Shown here: in pieces, positions 1 to 8,182 of the stretch
Layout of the letters: every line of letters starts with the position of its first letter
How positions within the stretch are numbered: position 1 is the stretch's first letter
Source of the DNA: Halomicroarcula saliterrae
GTDB lineage: Archaea; Halobacteriota; Halobacteria; Halobacteriales; Haloarculaceae
Length of the DNA stretch: 64,000 nt
NCBI RefSeq assembly: GCF_031624395.1
Contig: NZ_JAMQON010000001.1
Location: 248,001 to 312,000 of the forward strand
Direction: 5' to 3'
Notes under the pieces: generated by a model
Databases searched by the model: none
Seen by the model: the letters and a program-made list of their open reading frames with translations, nothing else
Told to the model about the DNA's origin: nothing
Translations under genes and position numbers: made by a program

Positions 1-1
1 C

Positions 2-1531
2 CTGCTTCGCGTCTCGCGGGCCGGCGGCGGCTACCACCCGCAGTTCGCCGACTCGTCCCACGAGGCGCTGGCCGCGCGGGTTCTCGGCGTCTATCAGGGC
101 CACGTCGGCGAGCCCCGGGCACGGCTCCAGCGGGCGCTCACCGACCTCGAAGGCGAGGCAGACGACTTCAAGCTCGTCCGGGGCTTTGCGAAGCTCGTCG
201 AGCGGGAGGCGACCGTCGAGACACGGGCGCCGATTCCGCCGGAACGTGCGCGCAAGCGGGTGTTCGAGGCCGCCCAAGCGGTCGGCGTCGTCACCGAAGC
301 GGAGCGCGAGACGGCCCTGACCCGGGCGGCCGACCGGCTCGGTATCGACGCCGACGCGCTCGAATCGTCGCTGTACGCCGACCTGGCCGACCGGCAGGTG
401 CTGGCTGCGGTCGACGCCCGCTGGTCGCCGGCCGAGCTGGTGACCCAGTACAACCTCTCGCTGGCTCAGACCGCGCTGTTCGACGCCACCGAGGTCCGCG
501 TGCGCTCCTCGGACCCGAAGGCGGTGGTGTCGGCGGTCAAGCGACTCCGATTGATGTACGAGATCCGCCGGACGCCACAGGGACGCGAAGTGGTCGTCAC
601 CGGCCCCGACGCCGTCTTCTCGAAGACGCGACGGTACGGGACCCGCTTTGCCCGGTTGCTGCGGACCGTCGCCGGGACGAGCGAGTGGACGCTCTCGGCG
701 ACCGTCGACGACCGCGGGACCGAGCGGGAACTGCGCCTCACCGACGCGGACGTGTCCGTGCCCGGCGTCGACCCCGTCGCCGAGGTGAGCTACGACAGCG
801 GCGTCGAGGCCGACTTCGCCGCTCGCTTTTCGTCGCTCGGTCTGGACTGGGAACTGATCCGCGAGCCAGAACCGCTCGAAGCGGGCGAACACGTCGTCAT
901 CCCCGATTTCGCATTCGACTGGCGCCCCGGCGGGGCTGGGGAGGTCCGGGACACCGCGAGCGGTGACACCGAGCTCCGGCTCTTCTTCGAGGTGATGGGC
1001 TTTTGGACGCCCGAATACGTCGCGAAGAAGCTCGACCGGCTGGCCGACGTCGACGACGTGACGATGCTCGTTGCCGTCGACGAGTCCCTGGGCGTGGGGG
1101 CGGACATCGAGGCGCGGGACCACCGCGCAATACCGTACTCGGGGACCATCCGGGTCAAGGACGTACGGGACGCCCTGCGGCCCTACGAGGACCAGCTGGT
1201 CGCGTCGAGCGCCGCCGATATCCCCGAGGAGTTCCGGCCCGAGGCCGACGTGGTGTCGCTCGCCGCCCTCGCGGACGAGTACGGCGTCAGCGAAGCTGCC
1301 CTCGCGGACAAGACCGTCCCCGACCACGAGCGCGTCGGGCGCACCCTGATTCGGCCGTCGGTACTCGACGACCTCGCCGAGCGTATCGAGGCCGGCCAGT
1401 CACTCGCGACTGTCGAGGAACTGCTGGACGAGCACGGTATCGACGACGACGGCGCCGTCCTCTCCCGGCTGGGCTACCGAATCGAGTGGGACGGACTGAG
1501 CGGCGGTACGGTTCGAGCGCGGTCGGAGTAG
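2..1531 (+). CDS. DUF790 / Bax1-like nuclease, 5' end outside the window
   Basis: The reading frame is open from base 2 and has no convincing internal start, so the gene begins upstream and about 509 residues are visible. The visible N-terminus contains LLRVSRAGGGYHPQF, typical of the DUF790 family, whose members include Bax1, the nuclease partner of the archaeal XPB helicase. In this family a helicase/nuclease pair acts on damaged DNA. A nuclease-like region around bases 890-1150 includes a PDFAFDWRP stretch and an acidic FFEVMGFWTPEYVAKK segment, as in PD-(D/E)XK folds. The XPB helicase gene is expected just upstream but cannot be seen. Family assignment is firm; the biochemical role is taken from the family. 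Confidence 0.82.
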   Translation: MLRVSRAGGGYHPQFADSSHEALAARVLGVYQGHVGEPRARLQRALTDLEGEADDFKLVRGFAKLVEREATVETRAPIPPERARKRVFEAAQAVGVVTEAERETALTRAADRLGIDADALESSLYADLADRQVLAAVDARWSPAELVTQYNLSLAQTALFDATEVRVRSSDPKAVVSAVKRLRLMYEIRRTPQGREVVVTGPDAVFSKTRRYGTRFARLLRTVAGTSEWTLSATVDDRGTERELRLTDADVSVPGVDPVAEVSYDSGVEADFAARFSSLGLDWELIREPEPLEAGEHVVIPDFAFDWRPGGAGEVRDTASGDTELRLFFEVMGFWTPEYVAKKLDRLADVDDVTMLVAVDESLGVGADIEARDHRAIPYSGTIRVKDVRDALRPYEDQLVASSAADIPEEFRPEADVVSLAALADEYGVSEAALADKTVPDHERVGRTLIRPSVLDDLAERIEAGQSLATVEELLDEHGIDDDGAVLSRLGYRIEWDGLSGGTVRARSE

Positions 1532-1613
1532 CCCGGGAATAACCGACTCCTACCCGCTGGCGGCGGGGCTAGCCTCTCCATAGTTAGGCCGCTCCGGCGA
1601 CGAGCCAATCGCT

Positions 1614-1823
1614 ATGACAGCAGTCAAAATCGTCAAGATACTCGGCACATCGACGGAGTCGTGGGAAGACGCGGCCCACGAGGCCGTCGCGGAGGCCACC
1701 GAGACCATCGACGACATCCACGGCGTCGAAGTCGAGAGCTGGACGGCGGAGGTCGAGGACGGCGAGATAACTGAGTACAAGGCCACCGTCGAGGTCGCCT
1801 TCCTCATCCACCGCGGGCGGTAG
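1614..1823 (+). CDS. dodecin family flavin-binding protein
   Basis: This 69-residue protein matches dodecin in length and pattern. It has an N-terminal VKIVKILGTSTESWEDA segment, a helix, then the GVEVESWTAEVEDGEITEYKATVEVAF strand pair that carries the flavin-stacking tryptophan. Dodecins form hollow dodecamers that store riboflavin or FMN in the cytoplasm and limit flavin photochemistry. The sequence looks closer to bacterial-type dodecins than to the Halobacterium salinarum protein of known structure. It stands alone, 82 bases after the nuclease gene, and is convergent with the next gene. Confidence 0.85.
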   Translation: MTAVKIVKILGTSTESWEDAAHEAVAEATETIDDIHGVEVESWTAEVEDGEITEYKATVEVAFLIHRGR

Positions 1824-1850
1824 GCACCGAGACGAGACTGGTGTCGTGTC

Positions 1851-2354
1851 CTATGTATCCAGGTCCCGCCGCCGTCCTTTCGGGACCTGCGAGCGGAGTT
1901 CGCCGTAGACGTATAGTCCCACCCCGACCGGTTCGCGGCGGCCGGCGAGGTCGTGAGTGACGACGAGGTAGCCCCAGTCGCCGTCCCAGTCGAGTTCCTG
2001 GTCGTACCCCGCCACGAACGCCTCGGCCTCGCTCTCGGAGAGGTGGATTACACACTCTGTCGCGTGCTCGCCGAACCGCTGGACGGCCTCCAGCGTCGGC
2101 TTCCAGTGTTCCTGGCGCGTCCGGAGGAACGTCATCCCCAGCGCCTCGACGTCGACGGGCGAGGGCGGTTCCCCCCGATAACACCAGAGCTTCCCCTTCC
2201 CGCGCTCCCAGAACGTGTGGCCGTCGAAGGTCTCGGGCGGGACGCCAAAGCGCGTCTCCCAGAAGTCGAGCACCGCCTCGCGGGTCGCCCGGTCGGGCTC
2301 GGCGCGGTCGTCGTCGCTGGCCGGCAGCCGCGTGAACTTCGTGCTGTCGTTCAC
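1851..2354 (-). CDS. stand-alone PUA-like RNA-binding protein paired with the m5C methyltransferase
   Basis: This 167-residue protein starts at a GTG that overlaps the TGA of the upstream methyltransferase gene by four bases (GTGA), so the two are translationally coupled. It resembles the PUA-like domain found at the C-terminus of RsmF-type rRNA methyltransferases: an N-terminal FWETRFGVPPETFDGHTFW stretch, a central WCYRGEP loop, and a C-terminal VGVGLYVYGELRSQVPKGRR segment rich in basic residues. I infer that it guides or stabilises the methyltransferase on its RNA. No catalytic motif is seen. The domain match is by pattern only and could be checked by structure prediction. Confidence 0.65.
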   Translation of the reverse strand: MNDSTKFTRLPASDDDRAEPDRATREAVLDFWETRFGVPPETFDGHTFWERGKGKLWCYRGEPPSPVDVEALGMTFLRTRQEHWKPTLEAVQRFGEHATECVIHLSESEAEAFVAGYDQELDWDGDWGYLVVTHDLAGRREPVGVGLYVYGELRSQVPKGRRRDLDT

Positions 2355-3259
2355 TGTCCGACCTCCAGTTTCGCACAGAAAAAGCCGCCCGTGTCGTTGA
2401 ACTGCGGGTAGATGCGTTTGGCCAGCCGGACGCTCGGGTCGAACGCCGCACCCTCCCACTCGGTGACGCCCGCGCGGTGGTCGAGGGGGAGGTCGAACTC
2501 GACGAGTTCGCAGTCCTCGCGTTCGAGGACGTGGTCGAGCACGGCCTCGTTCTCCTCCGGCGCGAAGGTACACGTCGAGTAGACCACCGTCCCGCCCTCG
2601 ACCGTGGCCTGTACGGCCCGTTCGAGGATGTCTTTCTGGACGCCCGAGATACCCCGAACGTGTGACAGCGACCACTCGTCGAAGGCGTCGGGGTTCTTGC
2701 GGATAGTCCCCTCACAGGAGCAGGGCACGTCCACCAAGGCCCGGTCGTACTCGGCCCCGCCAAAGGGCTTCAGCGAGTGGTTCCGGGCGTCCTCGTGGGT
2801 GACCGCGACGTTCGTCGCGCCCAGACGCTCGGTGTTGGTCCGCAGCGCCGAGATGCGCCCGAGGTTGTTGTCGGTCGCGACGACCTCCCCGCGGTCGTCC
2901 ATCAGCGCCGCGAGCTGGGTCGCCTTGCTCCCCGGCGCGGCACAGGCGTCCCACACCCGCTCGCCCGGCTCCGGGGCAAGCACCGACGCCGGCACCGCCG
3001 ACACCTCCTCCTGCCCGTGAATCCAGCCGTGGAAGTACGGCCAGTTCGCCCCCGGCGAGTCCTCGGGCAGCACGAACAGCTCGTCGTGCCAGTCGACCGG
3101 TTCGTAGCTGACGCCGGCCTCGTCGAGGGCTCGCCGAACGTCCGCGACGCCGGCTTTGAGGGTGTTGACCCGAATCGCCGACGGCAGCGGGCGCTCGCAG
3201 GCTGCCCGGAACGCCTCGAAGTCGTCGACGATGGCGCGATACCGTTCCGGTGGTTCCAT
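2351..3259 (-). CDS. RsmB/NOP2/Sun-family RNA (cytosine-5) methyltransferase
   Basis: This 302-residue SAM-dependent methyltransferase places m5C in rRNA or tRNA. The SAM-binding motif I is DACAAPGSKATQL at about residues 104-115. Motif IV is DVPCSCEGTIRKNP at about 177-190 and motif VI is STCTF with Cys230; these supply the two cysteines used by the family. I chose the ATG at 3259 because the family N-terminus (helix, then AIRVNTLK) follows directly. A longer frame to 3376 adds 39 residues unlike any family member. The RNA target cannot be told from sequence. The separate gene downstream supplies a PUA-like domain that RsmF proteins carry fused. Confidence 0.88.
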   Translation of the reverse strand: MEPPERYRAIVDDFEAFRAACERPLPSAIRVNTLKAGVADVRRALDEAGVSYEPVDWHDELFVLPEDSPGANWPYFHGWIHGQEEVSAVPASVLAPEPGERVWDACAAPGSKATQLAALMDDRGEVVATDNNLGRISALRTNTERLGATNVAVTHEDARNHSLKPFGGAEYDRALVDVPCSCEGTIRKNPDAFDEWSLSHVRGISGVQKDILERAVQATVEGGTVVYSTCTFAPEENEAVLDHVLEREDCELVEFDLPLDHRAGVTEWEGAAFDPSVRLAKRIYPQFNDTGGFFCAKLEVGQ

Positions 3260-3521
3260 TGCGGCGAGGTTTGCGAGGGTCCCGCTTGTGCGTTTCGAAG
3301 CTATGGGCCGAGGTAGTGACTGGACCGCTTCGAACACCGAACCGTTCGACTCGCATGAGTCCGCTCTCTCGAACAACCCCCGATTGTAGTCAGGGCGAGC
3401 GCGACGTCGTCCGGGAGAGCCGCCCTCTCCCGTGACCGTCGGTCTTGCAGAGATCGTGAATCTCCAAATCGCTCAGCCACGAAAGAACGCTCTACTCTCT
3501 GTCGGACGACACTCGCGGGCA

Positions 3522-3542
3522 ATCGGACGCTTTGTGTCCGAT
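3522..3542. repeat. 7-bp stem hairpin at the edge of the AT-rich region
   Basis: ATCGGAC (3522-3528) and GTCCGAT (3536-3542) are perfect inverted repeats separated by seven bases. An AT-rich tract follows at once. It sits in the 670-base gap between the methyltransferase start and the metallopeptidase gene, so an operator or a hairpin terminator are both possible. No gene upstream on the plus strand would need the latter. Confidence 0.4.
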
Positions 3543-3545
3543 GAC

Positions 3546-3608
3546 ACCCAATTTATTTTAATCTATTATAAGCAAATTTTATACCAGTAGGGTAGAGATA
3601 AGCAACTA
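3546..3608 (+). promoter_or_regulatory. AT-rich promoter region ahead of the metallopeptidase gene
   Basis: The stretch from 3546 to 3608 is markedly AT-rich against a high-GC background and holds several TATA-like words (TTTATTTTAA, TTTTATACC). It is the only strong promoter-like sequence in the gap 3260-3929. It lies more than 300 bases before the chosen start at 3930, implying a long leader, an unseen short gene, or a second promoter. The rest of the gap (3609-3929) holds no convincing gene. A 48-codon frame at 3615-3761 is possible but has poor codon use. Confidence 0.4.
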
Positions 3609-3929
3609 GTTCGGATGAGACGTACTGAGGGTTCGAGCGGTATCCGGCCGTCGGTCGGCCGGCCGATTGTCGACACGTCGAAGCGGTACTACTCGGCTGT
3701 GGCGACAGCGGTCCCAGAAATGGGGGATTCTCAGGTTGGTCGACGGCTGTCAGCGACGTGAGATGGTTGCTACTAACGCGTCGAGCAGGTCACGGGTGAT
3801 ACCAATGATGAGCATCATATCCACGGACGGACGACAGGGAAGACTGTATCGGGCGAACCACCGGTGGGGCCGTCACAGGCAGGCGACACGTCCCGGCAGA
3901 CGACCGCCTGCGAGCGGAGGGGGACACCG

Positions 3930-6900
3930 ATGACAGACGAGGGACCGCTTTCGGCTCTGAATCTTCCCGTGCTGGCTGTCGTCGGTGTTGTCGGCATTGT
4001 GCTTCTAGTGTCGGCGATGTTCCTCGCTCCCGGGGCAACGAACGCTGGGCCTGTCACGCCCGAGAGCGGCAACGACACCGGGACTCCGATACAGACCGCC
4101 GAGACCACTCCCCAGGCGGGCGAGGATAGCGGAGCGACGACTGCGGCGGCGATCAACACGTCGTCGGCGACGGTCGGCGAAGCCGTCACCTTCGACGCCA
4201 GCAATTCGACCGACGTAGACGGCGACATCACGAGCTACAGGTGGGACTTCGATGGCGACGGCACTACGGATGCGACCGGCCCCACTAACACTCACTCCTA
4301 CGAGAGCAACGGGACACACAGGGCGACGCTCACTGTCACTGACGAGACGGGGAACACCGAGACGACGACAGTGAACGTAACCGTCACCGAAACCAACGAC
4401 GCACCGACCGCAGCGATAACGGCCGCTCCGGCGTCACCGACTGTCGGTGAGAACGTTATGATAGATGCCCTCAACTCGACTGACGCCGATGGCGCTATCG
4501 AGAGCTACGAGTGGGATCTCGACGGCGACGGCACCACGGATGAGACCGGCACCTTCGTCGGCCACGTGTACGAGCGAGCCGGTACCCACGAGCTGACTCT
4601 CACTGTCACCGACGACGACGGTGCTGTCAACACCACGACAATGACGGTGAACGTCACCAACGGTGACGATGGGTCCTCTGGTGGCTCCAGCGGCGGTGAC
4701 GACGGGTCTTCGGGCGGTTCTGATGACGGTGATGACGGGTCTTCGGGCGGTTCTGATGACGGTGATGACGGGTCTTCGGGCGGTTCTGATGACGGTGATG
4801 ACGGGTCTTCGGGCGGTTCTGATGACGGTGATGACGGGTCTTCGGGCGGTTCTGATGACGGTGACGACGGGTCTTCGGGCGGTTCTGATGACGGTGACAC
4901 CGAACAGAACGACGCGCCGACCGCTGTGGCGACCGCCTCGCCGTCGGCAACTGTCGGCGAGAACATCACGCTCAACGCGACGGAATCCAGCGACGCAGAC
5001 GGCGAAATCGAGAGCTACGAGTGGGACGTTGACGGCGACGGCACAGTCGAAGCGACCGGTGCCACGCCCAACTACAGCTACGAGAGCGCGGACTCGTACA
5101 ACGCGACGGTCACTGTCACCGACGACGACGGGGCGACCGATAATGCAACGGTCACCGTCACTGTCGAAGGAGGGGCCAACAGCGCGCCAGCGGCCGACGC
5201 AACGGCCAACGCGTCGACGGTGAGTGTCGGCGAGACCGTCACGCTCAACGCGACAGCATCCAGCGACGCAGACGGGGAAATCGCGAGCTACGAGTGGGAC
5301 GTCGACGGCGACGGTGAGGTCGAAGCGACCAGCGCAACGAACAGTTACAGCTTCGACAGCGCCGACACGTACGACGTGACGGTCACCGTCACCGACGACG
5401 ACGGGGCGACCGACAACGCGACGGTCACCGTCACTGTCGAGGCCGAGACGCTCGAACCGAACGACGGTCCGTCGAGCGCGACAGAGGTCGGCGACGAGGC
5501 CACCTACGAGAACCTCAGCATCTCGGACGCGACTGATGCTGACTTCTTCGCCGTGGATGTCACTGCGGGTGGAACCATCTCGGCTGACGTTTTCTTCAGG
5601 CACGCCGACGGCAACCTCAAACTCGAACTGTGGGATGACAGTCGCGTGCGTAAACTGTCACTGTCCTTCTCGGACGACGAGTCGCTCGAATATACCGTCG
5701 ACAGCGGCGGGACGTACTACTTCGCCGTGTCCGGGCACAACGGGGCGACCAACAGCTACGACATCGATATCACCGCGAACAGCCCACCAGCCCCGGACGC
5801 GACAGCCAACCTGTCGACCGCCGGGCTCGGCGAGCCGGTGACGTTCGATGCCAGTGGCTCCACCGACCCCGATGGCACTATCGAGAGTTACGAGTGGGAT
5901 GTCGACGGCGACGGTGAAGTCGAAGTGACCGACGCCACGAACGACTACAGCTACGACAGGACAGGCACCTACGAGGCAACGCTGACCGTCACCGACGACG
6001 ACGGGAAGACCGCCACAGACACCGTGACCATATCGGTCGAAGCGGACACTGCGACACCGACTGTCGACGCGAGCGTGAACCAGACGACGGCCGTTGCCGG
6101 TATTCCGGTGTCGTTCGATGGAAGCGAATCGTTCGATTCCGACGGCTCGATCGAGAGATACGAGTGGGAGTTCGGTGACAACTCGACGGACACCGGCGAG
6201 ACCGTCACCCACACCTACGAGAGTGGTGGCACGTACAACGCGACGCTGACGGTGGTCGACGACGCCGGTGGGGCGAACAGAACCACCGTCGAAATCACGG
6301 TCGAGGACCCACCGAGCGCGCAAACCGCGGTGTACCCGACGACGATGATGGTCGGTGAACACTTCAGTCTCCACGCCAGTAACTCGGAGGACCCGGACGG
6401 CTCTATCGAGAGCTACGAGTGGGACTTCGACGGCGACGGCACGGTCGATGAGACCGGTCCCATCACCGACCACGCCTACGAGAGCGCCGGTAGCTACGAC
6501 GTGACGGTGACGGTGACTGACGATGACGGGTACACCGGCACCGCGACGGTCAACGTCACTGCCGAAGCGATACCCGAGTGTGAGGACGGGGTCGACTCCG
6601 ACGACGACGGTCTCGACGACTGTGCGGAAATCGACAATGGCACCGACCCGACCGAGGCGGACACCGACCGCGACGGCTTCCCCGACGGTGTCGAGGTCAA
6701 TCAGACGGAGCTGCTCCCCGACGCCGACCCGCTCCAGTTCGACATCTACCTCGAAGTCGACTACATCAAAGAGGACCCGATGAGCAAGAGCGACTGGGAC
6801 ACCGTCGAGGAGGGGCTCACCGACCCCGCGTTCGTCAACCCTGATGGGTCCTACGGGATGAACCTGCACGTCAAGGAGAACGATACGATTCCGCTATCCA

Positions 6901-7307
6901 ACGCGAGTGGAGACGACATGCGGTACTACAAGAACGAGTACCGGGACTTCCGCTGTGCCGGCTACCACTATGGCGTCATCACGACAGAGGATTTCTACGA
7001 CGATGGCGGGAGAGGTGCCGACGGGTCGTTCTACGTGGAAGGGTCTGACCCAACCTGGACGGTCCACCACGAACTGGGTCACTCGCTGAATCTCGCCGTC
7101 AGTTGGGCGAACGACGTGTACAGTGGTGGATTCCACCACGGGAAAACGTACACCGAAGAGGAGTATCAGAGCAACATGAACTACGACTACGGTTCCTGGT
7201 CCGGTCCGCTGCGCTTCTCGGACGGAACCGAGTCGGACGTCGCCTTCGACGACTGGGCGTTCCTGCAGGAGCACGGGGAAAACCCCGGCTGGGGCGGCGG
7301 CTGCTGA
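3930..7307 (+). CDS. exported multi-PKD protein with HELGH metallopeptidase-like C-terminus
   Basis: This 1125-residue protein starts at the ATG at 3930, preceded by a purine-rich GGAGGGGG. Residues about 10-35 form one hydrophobic segment acting as a signal or anchor. Seven PKD domains follow, two before and two after a Ser/Gly/Asp linker built of 11-residue repeats, then three after a PPC-like beta domain (about 507-615). Acidic DxDxDG calcium-type repeats lie near 887-923. The last 200 residues carry HELGH at 1047-1051, the HExxH zinc site of metallopeptidases, in a domain I cannot place in a named family. I infer a cell-surface or secreted protease or adhesin. The third metal ligand is not certain: HH at about 1071-1072 is one candidate. 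Base composition is lower in GC than that of its neighbours. The chain ends in GGGC. Confidence 0.75.
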   Translation: MTDEGPLSALNLPVLAVVGVVGIVLLVSAMFLAPGATNAGPVTPESGNDTGTPIQTAETTPQAGEDSGATTAAAINTSSATVGEAVTFDASNSTDVDGDITSYRWDFDGDGTTDATGPTNTHSYESNGTHRATLTVTDETGNTETTTVNVTVTETNDAPTAAITAAPASPTVGENVMIDALNSTDADGAIESYEWDLDGDGTTDETGTFVGHVYERAGTHELTLTVTDDDGAVNTTTMTVNVTNGDDGSSGGSSGGDDGSSGGSDDGDDGSSGGSDDGDDGSSGGSDDGDDGSSGGSDDGDDGSSGGSDDGDDGSSGGSDDGDTEQNDAPTAVATASPSATVGENITLNATESSDADGEIESYEWDVDGDGTVEATGATPNYSYESADSYNATVTVTDDDGATDNATVTVTVEGGANSAPAADATANASTVSVGETVTLNATASSDADGEIASYEWDVDGDGEVEATSATNSYSFDSADTYDVTVTVTDDDGATDNATVTVTVEAETLEPNDGPSSATEVGDEATYENLSISDATDADFFAVDVTAGGTISADVFFRHADGNLKLELWDDSRVRKLSLSFSDDESLEYTVDSGGTYYFAVSGHNGATNSYDIDITANSPPAPDATANLSTAGLGEPVTFDASGSTDPDGTIESYEWDVDGDGEVEVTDATNDYSYDRTGTYEATLTVTDDDGKTATDTVTISVEADTATPTVDASVNQTTAVAGIPVSFDGSESFDSDGSIERYEWEFGDNSTDTGETVTHTYESGGTYNATLTVVDDAGGANRTTVEITVEDPPSAQTAVYPTTMMVGEHFSLHASNSEDPDGSIESYEWDFDGDGTVDETGPITDHAYESAGSYDVTVTVTDDDGYTGTATVNVTAEAIPECEDGVDSDDDGLDDCAEIDNGTDPTEADTDRDGFPDGVEVNQTELLPDADPLQFDIYLEVDYIKEDPMSKSDWDTVEEGLTDPAFVNPDGSYGMNLHVKENDTIPLSNASGDDMRYYKNEYRDFRCAGYHYGVITTEDFYDDGGRGADGSFYVEGSDPTWTVHHELGHSLNLAVSWANDVYSGGFHHGKTYTEEEYQSNMNYDYGSWSGPLRFSDGTESDVAFDDWAFLQEHGENPGWGGGC
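4701..4898 (+). repeat. six in-frame 33-bp tandem repeats (coding minisatellite)
   Basis: Six consecutive 33-base units begin at 4701, 4734, 4767, 4800, 4833 and 4866. They are nearly identical and differ only at synonymous positions. Each encodes DGSSGGSDDGD, giving a flexible acidic linker between the second and third PKD domains. Because the unit is a multiple of three, gain or loss of copies would change linker length without breaking the frame. Confidence 0.95.
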
Positions 7308-7447
7308 TACCGGTCGCTGTCCGTCGACGGGGACCGTCCGTCCCCGACGTGACGATCGCTTCCGTCCGAGCACAGCCACAGTCTCTCCGACCGGATGGGG
7401 CTCTCTCGGCCCTGCCTTTCAAGCGGCCAGCCGCCCTCCGTTCAGGT

Positions 7448-8182
7448 ATGGCACACGTAGAGGTACATCGCGACGACATCGAACTCGACGAGCCGACGCT
7501 CGTCGAGGGGTTGCCGGGAATCGGCCTCGTCGGCAAGCTCGCGGCCGACCATCTGGTCGAGGCCAACGACATGGTCCACTACGGCACCGCGCGCTGTGAC
7601 GGGCTGCCCGAAATCGCTGTCTACAGCGAGGGGGACCCGACGGTCCGGAGCCCGGTCCGGCTCTACGCCGACGCCGAGGGGGAGCTGCTGGTCCTCCAGA
7701 GCGACGCGCCGGTCTCGCCCGACGCGGCGGAGTCGTTCGCGGGCTGTATGGTCGACTGGTTCCGGGGCGAGGGCGTGACGCCGGTGTTCCTCAGCGGGAT
7801 GCCCGCGGAGCGCGAGACAGACCCCTCGCTGTACGGTATCGCCACGGGCGAGGGGAGTGCTCTGCTGTCCGAGGCGGGCATCGACTCGCCCACCGAGTCC
7901 GGGGCCATCACTGGCCCGACCGGGGCGCTCGTGCACGAGGCCCAGCGGGTCGGCCTGACGAGCGTCGGGCTGGTCGTCGAGGCGGACCCGCAGTTCCCGG
8001 ACCCGGAGGCCGCCGGCACGCTGCTCGAAGCCGGTATCGTCCTGCTGACGGGCGTCGAGGTCGAAACCGAGTCGCTGGCCAAGCAGGCCGAAGAGATACG
8101 CCAGACAAAGGCCCAGCTGGCCCAGCAGATGCAGGGGGGCGGCGAGGAGTCCACCAGCGCCCGCCCGCTGGGGTTCCAGTGA
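7448..8182 (+). CDS. PAC2-family proteasome assembly chaperone-like protein
   Basis: This 244-residue protein has the PAC2 signature EGLPGIGLVGKLAADHLVE near its N-terminus, a central GIATGEGSALL region and a C-terminal coiled tail rich in Gln and Glu (about 205-225). PAC2 proteins assist assembly of the 20S proteasome, or form related ATP-grasp-associated scaffolds in archaea. The start at 7448 gives the standard N-terminus. The stop overlaps the ATG of the next gene by one base (TGATG), so it is probably co-translated with the membrane peptidase, a possible protein-quality-control pairing. Confidence 0.8.
   Translation: MAHVEVHRDDIELDEPTLVEGLPGIGLVGKLAADHLVEANDMVHYGTARCDGLPEIAVYSEGDPTVRSPVRLYADAEGELLVLQSDAPVSPDAAESFAGCMVDWFRGEGVTPVFLSGMPAERETDPSLYGIATGEGSALLSEAGIDSPTESGAITGPTGALVHEAQRVGLTSVGLVVEADPQFPDPEAAGTLLEAGIVLLTGVEVETESLAKQAEEIRQTKAQLAQQMQGGGEESTSARPLGFQ

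Noticed and set aside
3625-3660. TPsiC-arm-like GGTTCGAG sequence suggesting a tRNA
   Set aside because: No matching acceptor, D-arm or anticodon stem could be drawn around it.
3615-3761. 48-codon frame beginning MRRTEGSSGIRPSV just after the AT-rich region
   Set aside because: GC at third positions is clearly lower than in real genes here, the product is not acidic, and no known motif is present. It is kept only as a remark in a finding.
4701-4898. Regular 33-bp repeats that could suggest a CRISPR array
   Set aside because: There are no spacers; units are directly adjacent, in frame, and encode a linker.
4434-5603. Long antisense frame of 389 codons across the PKD gene
   Set aside because: It is the mirror of repetitive coding sequence in a high-GC genome. 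Its product is full of Val/Arg repeats with no motif.
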